Below, piece by piece: positions 24,238 through 33,143 of a stretch of 54,995 nt of DNA. The stretch's first letter is position 1. The number at the start of each line of letters is the position of its first letter. The notes below the pieces were generated by a model that was not told the origin of the DNA, made no database searches, and worked only from the letters and a program-made list of their open reading frames with translations. The DNA is from an uncultured Lachnospiraceae bacterium (GTDB lineage Bacteria > Bacillota > Clostridia > Lachnospirales > Lachnospiraceae): assembly GCA_910584325.1 (NCBI GenBank), contig CAJTZH010000010.1, positions 1-54,995 of the forward strand, written 5' to 3'. The translations under genes and the position numbers were made by a program.

Positions 24238-26662
24238 TTATAAAGAAATCATTGGTCTTGAGAACACCCGGGAGCTTACATTTTCGACTTCCTGTAATTT
24301 CTTGCTGCCTTTTTGCCGTGCAATTCTGTGTTTTCTGATAACAATCGGAAGCATATGCGGTTTTGTTTCCTGTTTTAGCGCCGAATTTAATTTGTATGCC
24401 GTCCTAGGTATCCTTTTTTTATCATCCGTTATCATAGCGTTTGTCCGCAGCCTGAACAACAAAGTCTTAAAAAATATTTGTTATATTGCCTTTTTATTTA
24501 TATTTATTTTTTTGATTTTTCGTTACAATGTATATGTAAACAGCGGATATCATGCGGTTATTAACCTGGTTTACGCTTCTTTGGAAAATTACCTGGATAT
24601 TCCTGCACTGATTTATTACGATGAAATTATTGAAAATTCCGTGGCAACAATTACCGTTTTTTTAATATTTATCGGCGCATTTGAACTTCTGTTACATCAC
24701 ATGTGGATTGGTGAACGAGGCCATTTCTTTGATATTTTAATTGTCAGTTTCGGACCGTACATCGTCCCGCTTTTTGTTAATATTTACCCGGATGATTTGT
24801 ATGTAGTATGCCTAATGACGGCTTACATTGCACTGATTATAATATGCTTTTCAAGACATGTCCGCAATAAACAGAGGGTATACACCAAAGGAAATCCCTG
24901 GTCAAAAAAAATAAAAGGATTTTCTTATAGCGTTAACGGACTGACTTATTTGGCAAGTATCATTACCGCTTTTATTATTACACTATGCATTTTACTCTTC
25001 GTCAGTCTGACCATGCCTTATTCCACTTATATACGCAATCAAAAGACAAGCGTATTAAAAGAAAAAGCTGTTGAGGGTGTTAAATACTTTGTCACATTTG
25101 GTTTAAGCGGATACTTTAACCGCTATCATTCTACCGGGGGTCTGAATGACGGAAGATTAGGAGGTATTCACTCTGTGCGCCCGGACTATGAGACCGATTT
25201 GACGGTAACTTTTGTTCCGACTTCTTACAGACCGGTATATCTTCGTGGCTTTGTAGGGATTGGGTATGTGGACCGTCAATGGTATAATTCTTCAGGACTC
25301 TTAGATGCAGGTCTAGTCAATATTAAACAATATAATTATTTTGAAAATGATTCAATTCTTCAAAGTGAATATGAATCACTTGCTGCTGAAAACAATTTTT
25401 GTTCTCCTTCAAGAATGGATGTTTTAAATATAGGAGCCAATTATAAATACAAATATTATCCATATTACACAGACTATACGTTAAATCCCCCTTATGAATT
25501 GAATGAGGACGGTACTCCTTTAGACAAATCCGTGTCAGCACGTTATTTTGTCTTAAACAGTGAAAGAACCTATTATTTTTATCCGGAGTTAACAACACTG
25601 AAAATTCCCCCAAAAATTCCGGTCTATAATAAACTGTACCTGCAGGTTCCTTCTGACACCAGACAGGAAATTATTTATTTTTTAGAGAGTAATCATTTAT
25701 GTACAGAATATATTACAGATAATTATGAATCCAGCAATTTGAGCGGAGCAGAATTATTGACCGTTATTAACCGTCTTTCTGATAAACTTACCGAGGATTT
25801 TGTATATTCTCTTAATCCGGGTATTACGCCTAACAATCAGGATTTTGTCGGATATTTTCTCAATGAGAACAAAAAAGGGTTTTGCGCCCATTTTGCTACT
25901 TCCGCAACATTAATTCTCCGTTCTCTCGGAATACCGGCAAGATATGTAGAGGGTTACGTTTTGTCTTACGATGACATGTCAAATGTGAAAATTATAGAAG
26001 ATGCTGAGCTCTCTGACTATATTGATACTTCCGTATATACCTCAGAGCGTGCTGTTGTACAGGCTGATATCGGAGATGATAAGGCTCATGCATGGGTAGA
26101 ATATTATGACCCCGTATTTGGATGGAGAGTTTTCGAAGCAACTACAGCTTCTTTTGAAAACAGCGCTACTTCAGATTTTTGGGGAAACCTGATGAATCTT
26201 CTTAATGCATCAAATAATTATGAGAGTAATACAGACAATGTAACCGGAATTGGCATCAGCACAGAATCACTATCACAGGTTTTACTGCGGATTTTAATTG
26301 TGCTGCTTGTTATTATTTTAATGATAATCGGATTATACCTCTCATATCATTTTACAAAGCGTTACCGCTCCTACCACCGGAATCGCAGAACTATTAATGT
26401 TCGTAACTTTTACAAAATTATTACTTACACCATAACAAAAAAATATGATGAATTTGCTTACATAATAACATTTATGGAGCAATTAAAATTTATTCGGTCA
26501 CACTACCGTCTGAGTAAAAAATTGAATGACAATGCTTTTGAAAAGTTAGATTCTATATTGGAGCGTTCTGCATTTTCCAATACAGAGATATCAGCAACCG
26601 AATATCAATACGCCATGAAACTATTAAAGCTGATGCGCAGAAATATTTTGTTTTACTTCTAA
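24206..26662 (+). CDS. membrane protein with transglutaminase-like domain
   Basis: An 818-residue TgpA-like protein: six or so N-terminal membrane helices (about 25-275), an extracellular region with a papain-like transglutaminase core, a further membrane helix (about 690-715) and a cytoplasmic C-terminal tail. The catalytic Cys560 lies in GFCAHFATS and His628 in KAHAWVEYYD; the third residue, usually Asp in a DPT motif, is Glu644 in FEATT, a variant common in clostridial relatives. ATG 24206 has AGGTG upstream; an upstream GTG at 24197 is a less likely start. Overlap with DUF58 suggests coupling. Confidence 0.9.
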   Translation: MFWKKKNNQNNYKEIIGLENTRELTFSTSCNFLLPFCRAILCFLITIGSICGFVSCFSAEFNLYAVLGILFLSSVIIAFVRSLNNKVLKNICYIAFLFIFIFLIFRYNVYVNSGYHAVINLVYASLENYLDIPALIYYDEIIENSVATITVFLIFIGAFELLLHHMWIGERGHFFDILIVSFGPYIVPLFVNIYPDDLYVVCLMTAYIALIIICFSRHVRNKQRVYTKGNPWSKKIKGFSYSVNGLTYLASIITAFIITLCILLFVSLTMPYSTYIRNQKTSVLKEKAVEGVKYFVTFGLSGYFNRYHSTGGLNDGRLGGIHSVRPDYETDLTVTFVPTSYRPVYLRGFVGIGYVDRQWYNSSGLLDAGLVNIKQYNYFENDSILQSEYESLAAENNFCSPSRMDVLNIGANYKYKYYPYYTDYTLNPPYELNEDGTPLDKSVSARYFVLNSERTYYFYPELTTLKIPPKIPVYNKLYLQVPSDTRQEIIYFLESNHLCTEYITDNYESSNLSGAELLTVINRLSDKLTEDFVYSLNPGITPNNQDFVGYFLNENKKGFCAHFATSATLILRSLGIPARYVEGYVLSYDDMSNVKIIEDAELSDYIDTSVYTSERAVVQADIGDDKAHAWVEYYDPVFGWRVFEATTASFENSATSDFWGNLMNLLNASNNYESNTDNVTGIGISTESLSQVLLRILIVLLVIILMIIGLYLSYHFTKRYRSYHRNRRTINVRNFYKIITYTITKKYDEFAYIITFMEQLKFIRSHYRLSKKLNDNAFEKLDSILERSAFSNTEISATEYQYAMKLLKLMRRNILFYF

Positions 26663-26667
26663 TTCAA

Positions 26668-26713
26668 TAAAAAAAGAGTAGATGAAGTATTTTTCTAATC
26701 TACTCTTTTTTTT
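26668..26713. terminator. bidirectional terminator
   Basis: AAAAAAAGAGTAGAT and ATCTACTCTTTTTTTT form an 11-bp or longer stem flanked by A-run and T-run, between the convergent transglutaminase and kinase genes, so it can end both transcripts. Confidence 0.9.
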
Positions 26714-26727
26714 ATTATTAATTACTC

Positions 26728-27477
26728 TTATTGATAATCAAATACATCCAGCCACTTAAACAACAAATCCTTCTCTTCCGGTCTCTTCTTAGCAAGCTGT
26801 GCTGCCGCTACAATCGGAAGCCACTGCTGAACGTAACGCTTCTGTGTATTACTTTTCTCACAGAATAAATCCATGTACTTATCCGCAACTTCCTTGCTGT
26901 CAAGCGCAAGTAAGAGATATGTTCTTGCCACATCGGCACTGGCATTACCCTGAGAAGCATGTACCCAGTCTACTACATGAAGTTTGCCTTTCTTATCGAT
27001 GATAATATTCTTCGGAGAATAATCACCATGACAAAGTTTTGTATGCTTTGGCATGCCTTCCAGTTTGGAATGTAAATCATACTTTGTTGCATCATCAATA
27101 CAGTCCAAATCGCTAATCTGCTTTGACATCTTATCCTTTAACTTATTCAATAAAGGATTTCTCTTCTGATGAATCTTAAGCTGCATCTCAACCATCTTAT
27201 CCAGATATTTATCAATATCGTTCGGATTTTCCTGCATCAAATCGTACATGGTCTTACCTTCCACATACTCTCTCCTGATTGCCCATTTACCGTCAATCAT
27301 GGTTACTTCAAGAATCTTAGGAATATCAAGTCCCGTATCTTCTACCCTGGAGTTATTCAATGCTTCATAAAGAACCTCTGATTTCGGATATTCTTTCTCA
27401 AATACCTTAATTGCGGTATTATCTTCCAAATATACGCTCTTCATGGTTCCTTTATAAATACAATTGTCAAGTGCCAT
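26728..27477 (-). CDS. aminoglycoside-phosphotransferase-like kinase
   Basis: A 249-residue protein-kinase-fold phosphotransferase (APH/choline kinase group). The catalytic loop HGDYSPKN is at residues 150-157 (Asp152 as base, Asn157 for metal) and the metal-binding Asp170 lies in VVDWVHAS. A short N-terminal lobe carries the Lys in AIKVFEKE. The substrate is unknown; this family in Lachnospiraceae is housekeeping-like and should not be read as antibiotic resistance. GAGG precedes the start. A terminator lies just downstream. Confidence 0.83.
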   Translation of the reverse strand: MALDNCIYKGTMKSVYLEDNTAIKVFEKEYPKSEVLYEALNNSRVEDTGLDIPKILEVTMIDGKWAIRREYVEGKTMYDLMQENPNDIDKYLDKMVEMQLKIHQKRNPLLNKLKDKMSKQISDLDCIDDATKYDLHSKLEGMPKHTKLCHGDYSPKNIIIDKKGKLHVVDWVHASQGNASADVARTYLLLALDSKEVADKYMDLFCEKSNTQKRYVQQWLPIVAAAQLAKKRPEEKDLLFKWLDVFDYQ

Positions 27478-27561
27478 AATAGTTACCTCACTTTCAAATT
27501 TAATGTTCCGTTGTATATTATTTTACTACAATCTGTCCGTTTTGTATAGTCAATTATTTCT

Positions 27562-28068
27562 TTATTGTGTATTCCTGTCTAACGCAATATCCAAGGCCTT
27601 TTGCTCCTCATCACCTAGAGCAATGTAAGACTGACCATTTATAATTTCCTTTACATAAACGTAAGAACCCTCCGGTCCATGCATCGAGTTCATCGACAAA
27701 CCGGTGTTATGCTCGTTTAAAAGTACCAGTGCAAAACTCAACTTTCCACCCATCTCGTTAAACGCGTCATATTTCACAAGACCAACTTTACAAACTGTCT
27801 TTTCCATCTTTTCATAAAGCTCGGCAATATCTTTACCATTCTTAAATGACTTTAACTTAATGTCTTCTATTTCATCCAGCTTACCTCTGATAACCTCTTC
27901 CATTGTTCTTCCGTCTCTACCTCCCATAAAATCCTCATATCGTCTGGTAAGATTCTTCAGTTTACATAACAATGTAATAACCATGATAAACGAAATGAGA
28001 AAAAGGACAGTCAATGCTATAAATAAATACGCACTATTTACTGTGAATATGCCAAAAAAATCTACCAT
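27562..28068 (-). CDS. DUF4446 family protein
   Basis: A 168-residue protein with one N-terminal membrane helix (about 12-36), a charged coiled coil (about 55-92) and the DUF4446 core VKYDAFNEMGGKLSFALVLL, NTGLSMNSMHGPE, ending in LGDEEQKALDIAL. The family regularly sits after parB in clostridia; its function is unknown. It begins 16 bases after the parB stop, so it forms the third gene of the parA-parB operon. A membrane-bound partner of the chromosome segregation system is conceivable but unproven. Confidence 0.85.
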   Translation of the reverse strand: MVDFFGIFTVNSAYLFIALTVLFLISFIMVITLLCKLKNLTRRYEDFMGGRDGRTMEEVIRGKLDEIEDIKLKSFKNGKDIAELYEKMEKTVCKVGLVKYDAFNEMGGKLSFALVLLNEHNTGLSMNSMHGPEGSYVYVKEIINGQSYIALGDEEQKALDIALDRNTQ

Positions 28069-28084
28069 GTTATTTTCCTCTCTT

Positions 28085-28969
28085 TTACTTCTTATTTAAT
28101 AGTTCAACAAGACGTTCAAACTCCTCTTTGGAATAATAATTAATCTCTATTTTTCCTTTATTATTCGCTTTATTGTGAATAACAACTTTTGTGTTTAACG
28201 CCTTATTTAATTTTTCTTCAAAGTCACGGTACACAAAATCATTTGTCGGAACTTCTTTTTTCTTTACCGGTTTATCCAGATTCTTAATAAGCGCTTCTGT
28301 TTCACGCACACTCAATCTCTCGTCAAATATTTTCTGTGCAACCGTATATTGTTTCTCACCATCTGTTATTGCAATCAATGCTCTGGCATGTCCGCTGGAA
28401 ATCATATCGTCAATAACCATCTGTTGTACACGCACATCAAGCTTCAATAGCCTCATGGAATTCGTAACAGCGGAGCGACTTTTTGCCACTCTCTCTGCAA
28501 CTTCGTCCTGCTTTAAATTATAATCTTCCAATAATCTTTTATAAGCGAGCGCTTCTTCAATCGGGTTTAAATCTTCTCTTTGAATATTTTCAATCAGAGC
28601 AACTTCCACAATTTCCTGCTCAGTAAAATCCTTGATAATGACAGGTACTTCTTTTAATCCGACAATCTTTGCCGCTCTCCATCTTCTTTCACCAGCAATA
28701 ATCTCATAATAATTATCTCTTTTCTGAACAAGTATCGGTTGTAATACACCATGCTGCTTAATAGATTCCGCCAAATCATGAAGCGCATCCTCATTAAATT
28801 GTTTTCTCGGCTGGTCTCTGTTTGGTTCAAGTTCAGTAATTCTTAATGAAGACTCAACCTTTTTCTCCACTATCTTCTCTACAACCTTTACTTCCTGTTC
28901 ATCATCATCTAAATCTCCGGGTATTAAAGAACCAAGTCCTTTCCCCAATCCACCTTTTTTTACTGCCAT
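28085..28969 (-). CDS. parB: chromosome-partitioning protein ParB (Spo0J)
   Basis: A 294-residue centromere-binding CTPase. The N-terminal ParA-interacting tail (KKGGLGKGLGSLI), the CTP-binding ParB/Srx domain with box II GERRWRAAKI, the helix-turn-helix that reads parS (EVAERVAKSRSAVTNSMRLL) and the C-terminal dimerisation domain (residues about 240-294) are all visible. GGAG precedes the ATG. It lies 22 bases after parA. Two perfect parS sites lie about 0.9 kb upstream. Confidence 0.97.
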   Translation of the reverse strand: MAVKKGGLGKGLGSLIPGDLDDDEQEVKVVEKIVEKKVESSLRITELEPNRDQPRKQFNEDALHDLAESIKQHGVLQPILVQKRDNYYEIIAGERRWRAAKIVGLKEVPVIIKDFTEQEIVEVALIENIQREDLNPIEEALAYKRLLEDYNLKQDEVAERVAKSRSAVTNSMRLLKLDVRVQQMVIDDMISSGHARALIAITDGEKQYTVAQKIFDERLSVRETEALIKNLDKPVKKKEVPTNDFVYRDFEEKLNKALNTKVVIHNKANNKGKIEINYYSKEEFERLVELLNKK

Positions 28970-28991
28970 ATCAATCTCCTCTACTCATCCC

Positions 28992-29756
28992 TTAAAATGT
29001 TTTATTAATAACTTCCTCAGCCAGCATACGGTAACTCTCCGCGCCTGCTGATTTGGAATCATATACATTAATCGGTAAACCATGACTCGGTGCTTCCGCC
29101 AGACGAACATTTCTCGGAATAACTGTTTTGTATACGGACTGTTTCAAATTCTCTTTTACATTTTCCACTACCTGCAAAGACAAATTTGTCCTCGCATCAT
29201 ACATCGTAAATACAACACCTTCAATCTCAAGTGTCGGATTTAATTTCTTTTTTACCAGCTTAATAGAATGTATTAACTGACTTAATCCTTCCAATGCATA
29301 ATACTCACATTGGATTGGAACAAGAACAGTATCAGCAGCCGTCATTGCGTTGACAGTCAGCATGGTAAGTGAGGGCGGACAATCAATAATAATAAAATCG
29401 TAATTGTCTTTTACTTTTTCTATCTGATTTTTTAATATGTATTCCCTGTCTTCAATACCTATTAAATCAATCTCTGCTCCTGCAAGATTTACATCAGACG
29501 AAACCAAATCAAGATTTTCATACACCTTTTTTATAATCGCATCTTCCATAGAGCATTCACCGATAACAACTTGATAAATTGTATTTCTGTTTCCTGTTTT
29601 GTCAATGCCCATTCCACTTGTTGTGTTTCCTTGTGGGTCAATATCCACAGCTAAAACTTTTTTTCCTTTTTCTGCAATACAAGCAGATAAATTGATTGAA
29701 GTAGTAGTTTTTCCTACTCCTCCTTTTTGATTTGCAATAGCAATAACTCTTCCCAT
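28992..29756 (-). CDS. parA: chromosome-partitioning ATPase ParA (Soj)
   Basis: A 254-residue deviant-Walker ATPase that segregates origins with ParB and in Bacillus also modulates DnaA. The deviant Walker A motif KGGVGKTTT starts at residue 11; DIDPQGN (Walker A') and IIDCPPSL (Walker B) follow. AAGGAG lies upstream. It is the first gene of parA-parB-DUF4446 and is preceded by the two parS sites. Confidence 0.97.
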   Translation of the reverse strand: MGRVIAIANQKGGVGKTTTSINLSACIAEKGKKVLAVDIDPQGNTTSGMGIDKTGNRNTIYQVVIGECSMEDAIIKKVYENLDLVSSDVNLAGAEIDLIGIEDREYILKNQIEKVKDNYDFIIIDCPPSLTMLTVNAMTAADTVLVPIQCEYYALEGLSQLIHSIKLVKKKLNPTLEIEGVVFTMYDARTNLSLQVVENVKENLKQSVYKTVIPRNVRLAEAPSHGLPINVYDSKSAGAESYRMLAEEVINKTF

Positions 29757-29788
29757 TTTTGTACTCCTTATAATCTTATGACTTATTT

Positions 29789-29797
29789 AGTATATCA
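29789..29797 (-). promoter_or_regulatory. extended -10 promoter of parA
   Basis: On the minus strand TGATATACT (TG, one base, TATACT). No good -35 is present at 17 nt, as allowed for extended -10 promoters. It lies between the parA start and the nearest parS. Confidence 0.5.
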
Positions 29798-29832
29798 TCT
29801 TTTACATTGATAATCTATAGTTAATACAAAAA

Positions 29833-29848
29833 TGTTTCACGTGAAACA
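29833..29848. promoter_or_regulatory. parS: parS site 1
   Basis: The perfect 16-bp palindrome TGTTTCACGTGAAACA, identical to the bacterial parS consensus; it extends to a 24-bp palindrome by flanking AAAA/TTTT. ParB clamps load here. Confidence 0.96.
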
Positions 29849-29877
29849 TTTTCCATTATTACCAAAATGCTGTTTAA

Positions 29878-29893
29878 TGTTTCACGTGAAACA
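29878..29893. promoter_or_regulatory. parS: parS site 2
   Basis: A second perfect TGTTTCACGTGAAACA, centre-to-centre 45 bp from site 1, about four helical turns, and 10 bp from the end of the next gene. Confidence 0.96.
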
Positions 29894-29902
29894 TTTTATA
29901 AG

Positions 29903-30496
29903 TTATTTATTAATGTACTTATTAATAGACTTATAAATCTCATCCAACTCTAACTTTGTACGAATCTGGTCAAGTTTTATAATTCTCGAAACAAAATAGA
30001 TTCTGTCAGATATTTCCTTCAGAAATTGATTACTATCTATATCAATATTAAATGTTTCAACATCTGTAGATAAAATACCTTGTTCCGCCTTTTTGCCTCC
30101 TGTCGAATACATTGCGACCTCTCCGTTTAAATGTATTATTTTATCCGACATAGAATCAATTTTCTTTTCCGCTTCTCCTGCATGAGCAATAACAACAACA
30201 ATCTCTTCGATTTGTAAATTAATCTCTTTGATTTCATCCAATAAATCATCTGCTTCAGAACGCAATAAGTCTTCCTGTGCTTTTAATTCAATAATTTCCC
30301 GATTATGAAATTCCATCCGGCTTCCACTGGCGCTAAATACATTATAAGTATCATTATCATTTACCGTCAACTTAGAAACAGTTTTATGAATTTCATTTGC
30401 TTCAATAATTTTACTGTTCATTAATGTATCTTTTTCGCCCCGAAGTATTTCTAACTCACGATACCGTTTGTTTAAATAATCATTTACTACTTTCAT
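29903..30496 (-). CDS. coiled-coil protein of unknown function at the noc position
   Basis: A 197-residue protein I do not recognise. It has no signal peptide or membrane helix. Residues about 1-30 and 65-105 are strongly charged with heptad character (KAQEDLLRSEADDLLDEIKE), so it should form a parallel or antiparallel coiled coil; the middle is Gly/Thr-bearing (MYSTGGKKAEQG) and the C-terminus helical (KLDQIRTKLELDEIYKSINK). It starts 11 bases after rsmG in the mnmG-rsmG operon and ends beside parS. In Bacillus noc lies between rsmG and soj, but this protein has no ParB/Noc domain or HTH. Confidence 0.72.
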   Translation of the reverse strand: MKVVNDYLNKRYRELEILRGEKDTLMNSKIIEANEIHKTVSKLTVNDNDTYNVFSASGSRMEFHNREIIELKAQEDLLRSEADDLLDEIKEINLQIEEIVVVIAHAGEAEKKIDSMSDKIIHLNGEVAMYSTGGKKAEQGILSTDVETFNIDIDSNQFLKEISDRIYFVSRIIKLDQIRTKLELDEIYKSINKYINK

Positions 30497-30507
30497 TAAG
30501 CACCCCT

Positions 30508-31245
30508 TTACTTTAATGGTTCCTTGGATGGCAGACCTGCTTTTCGCGGATACCCCTTTAATGTGTTTTTTACCTTTTTAATTATAACAAAATTTCGTTC
30601 AATATCCGAATCAGGAAGCGTATATGGAAGGACATCTTCAATCTGTCCTCCTAAAATAGAAATCGCATTTTTTGCAGTATTTACTTCCTCTAATATATCA
30701 CCGGACTTTAACGCGATAAAATATCCATCCGTTTTAATAAATGGCAGACAATATTCAGAAAGCGTCGACAAATTTGCAACAGCTCTTGATACACACAGAG
30801 TATATTGCTGACGAAATTCTTGTTTATTAGCATAATCCTCTGCCCTGCCATGAAATGTCCGTATTTTATCTAAATCGGTCTGCATTATAACAGTATTTAA
30901 AAAATTAATTCGCTTATTCAAAGAATCCAACAAATCTATATGAACCTCAGGAAATACAATTTTAATTGGAATACCCGGAAATCCTGCTCCGGACCCTACA
31001 TCAATAATTTTTACATGATGCTCTGACACAAGCTTTTGAAAAACAGGAACAATATTGACAGCAAGACAATCAACATAATGCTTCAATAATACATCTTCAT
31101 ATTCAGTTATTGCAGTTAAATTCATATACTGATTTTGTTCCACAAGAATCTCATAAAATTTCTGAAACTGGTCAAGCTGCCTTTCATTCAAAATAACATT
31201 AAGCTTTTCCAATCTCCGAACAAAATTTACTAAAGCGTCATTCAT
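30508..31245 (-). CDS. rsmG: 16S rRNA (guanine527-N7)-methyltransferase
   Basis: A 245-residue SAM-dependent methyltransferase (GidB) that makes m7G527 in the 530 loop of 16S rRNA. The SAM-binding motif VKIIDVGSGAGFPGIP is at about residues 73-88, with LDSLNKRINFL after it and the FHGRAEDYA stretch. GGAG precedes ATG 31245, two bases after the mnmG stop. Loss of this enzyme gives low-level streptomycin resistance in other bacteria. Confidence 0.97.
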   Translation of the reverse strand: MNDALVNFVRRLEKLNVILNERQLDQFQKFYEILVEQNQYMNLTAITEYEDVLLKHYVDCLAVNIVPVFQKLVSEHHVKIIDVGSGAGFPGIPIKIVFPEVHIDLLDSLNKRINFLNTVIMQTDLDKIRTFHGRAEDYANKQEFRQQYTLCVSRAVANLSTLSEYCLPFIKTDGYFIALKSGDILEEVNTAKNAISILGGQIEDVLPYTLPDSDIERNFVIIKKVKNTLKGYPRKAGLPSKEPLK

Positions 31246-31247
31246 TC

Positions 31248-33125
31248 CTATCTCCTATGTTGTTCCAAATAAACTAACAGAACTGAAATATCCGCCGGAG
31301 AAACACCTGATATTCTGGATGCTTGTCCGATAGAACGTGGTGCAAATTTTTTCAGCTTCTGCTGTGCTTCTTTTCGAAGACCTGAAATATCATCATAATT
31401 AATAAAATCGGGTATTATCTTATTCTCTAATTTTTTAAAATGTTCAACCTGCTTTAATTGTCTGGAAATATAACCTTCATACTTAATATTTATGTTAACC
31501 TGTTCAATAACATCATACCGTAAAGGTTTTCTATCAATATCTATCTCTGCTAAATCATCATAGCTGATTTCCGGACGCCGTATTAATTCGGCAAGTGTTG
31601 TTCCGGATTTTAACAAAGTACTGCCTAAACGTTCTAATAGTTTCTGTGTTTTTTCATTTGCGCCGACATTGGTATGTTCCAGACGTTCCACTTCCTCTTT
31701 TATAAGTTCCTGTTTCTTAAGAACCCAATGGTATGCATCGTCACTCACAAGCCCCAATTCATGACCATACTTTGACAGCCGAATATCCGCGTTATCCTGT
31801 CTAAGCAGTAACCGGTATTCCGCACGCGACGTCATCATACGGTATGGTTCATGATTTTCTTTCGTAACCAAATCATCAATTAAAACACCAATGTACGCCT
31901 CCGAACGATCTAGTACCAGAGGCTTACGACCTAATATTTTACACGCAGCGTTAATTCCCGCAATAATACCCTGCGCCGCCGCTTCCTCATAACCGGAACT
32001 TCCATTGAACTGTCCTCCGCTGAACAAACCGCTGATATTTTTAAACTCCAATGAAGATTTTAATTGTACAGGATTAATACAATCATATTCAATCGCGTAA
32101 GCATTTCTAACTATCCGGACATTTTCAAGTCCCGGTACCGTTCTGTACATCGCATACTGAACATCTTCCGGCAATGAACTTGACATTCCGCCAAGATACA
32201 TCTCATTCGTATAATTACCTTCCGGCTCTACGAAAACCTGATGTCGTTCTTTATCCGCAAACCGTACGACTTTATCCTCAATCGAAGGGCAGTATCTAGG
32301 ACCTGTACCTTCAATCATTCCCGAAAATAACGGTGAACGATGAATATTTTCCCGAATTATTTCATGCGTTTTCTGATTCGTATAGGTCAGCCAGCAGGAA
32401 ACCTGTTCTTTCTGTATAGATTCCGGGTCCGTTGAAAATGAGAACGGGACCACCAGTTCATCTCCAAACTGTTCTTCCATCTTAGTAAAATCAATACTGC
32501 GTCCATCAACACGCGCAGGGGTTCCCGTCTTAAAGCGAAACATTTCCACACCATTTTCTATTAAAGAATCCGTTAAATGATTTGCTGCCTGCAAACCATT
32601 TGGTCCCGTGGGATTACTGACTTCACCATAAATACAGCGCGCTTTAAGATACGTTCCCGTACATAAAATCACTGCCTTGGAATAATATACGGCGCCAGAA
32701 AATGTTTTTACACCTCTTATAGCTGCATCTTCTACAATCAACTCTGATACTTCCGCTTGACGGATTGTAATATTGTCCGTATTTTCCAAAACAGTTCTCA
32801 TACTTTTGGAATAATCAGATTTATCTGCCTGTGCACGAAGAGAATGAACGGCTGGTCCTTTGGAAGCATTCAACATCTTAGATTGAATAAATGTCTTATC
32901 AATATTCTTTCCCATCTCACCGCCGAGCGCGTCAATTTCACGTACCAGATGACCTTTTGAACTTCCTCCTATATTAGGATTACACGGCATCAACGCAATA
33001 CTTTCCACGCTGACTGTAAAACATATGGTGCGAAGTCCCATGCGTGCGCACGCAAGAGCGGCCTCACAGCCGGCATGTCCCAATCCGACAACAACAACGT
33101 CATAATTTTCTTCTACATTTGGCAT
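31248..33125 (-). CDS. mnmG: tRNA uridine-34 5-carboxymethylaminomethyl enzyme, FAD subunit
   Basis: A 625-residue FAD protein (GidA) that works with MnmE to modify U34 of tRNAs reading two-box codons ending in A or G. The dinucleotide fold VVVGLGHAGCEAA starts at residue 11; NPNIGGSSKGHLVREIDALGG and CPSIEDKVVRF are family motifs; the C-terminal helical tRNA/MnmE-binding part has GYISRQLKQ. The length is normal. It sits 18 bases after mnmE. Confidence 0.98.
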   Translation of the reverse strand: MPNVEENYDVVVVGLGHAGCEAALACARMGLRTICFTVSVESIALMPCNPNIGGSSKGHLVREIDALGGEMGKNIDKTFIQSKMLNASKGPAVHSLRAQADKSDYSKSMRTVLENTDNITIRQAEVSELIVEDAAIRGVKTFSGAVYYSKAVILCTGTYLKARCIYGEVSNPTGPNGLQAANHLTDSLIENGVEMFRFKTGTPARVDGRSIDFTKMEEQFGDELVVPFSFSTDPESIQKEQVSCWLTYTNQKTHEIIRENIHRSPLFSGMIEGTGPRYCPSIEDKVVRFADKERHQVFVEPEGNYTNEMYLGGMSSSLPEDVQYAMYRTVPGLENVRIVRNAYAIEYDCINPVQLKSSLEFKNISGLFSGGQFNGSSGYEEAAAQGIIAGINAACKILGRKPLVLDRSEAYIGVLIDDLVTKENHEPYRMMTSRAEYRLLLRQDNADIRLSKYGHELGLVSDDAYHWVLKKQELIKEEVERLEHTNVGANEKTQKLLERLGSTLLKSGTTLAELIRRPEISYDDLAEIDIDRKPLRYDVIEQVNINIKYEGYISRQLKQVEHFKKLENKIIPDFINYDDISGLRKEAQQKLKKFAPRSIGQASRISGVSPADISVLLVYLEQHRR

Positions 33126-33143
33126 AACAATTTCCTCCGCAGA

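Noticed and set aside
26728..27477. Reading the APH-like kinase as an aminoglycoside-resistance gene
   Set aside because: Only the general kinase-fold motifs are seen; it sits in a housekeeping context with no mobile DNA.
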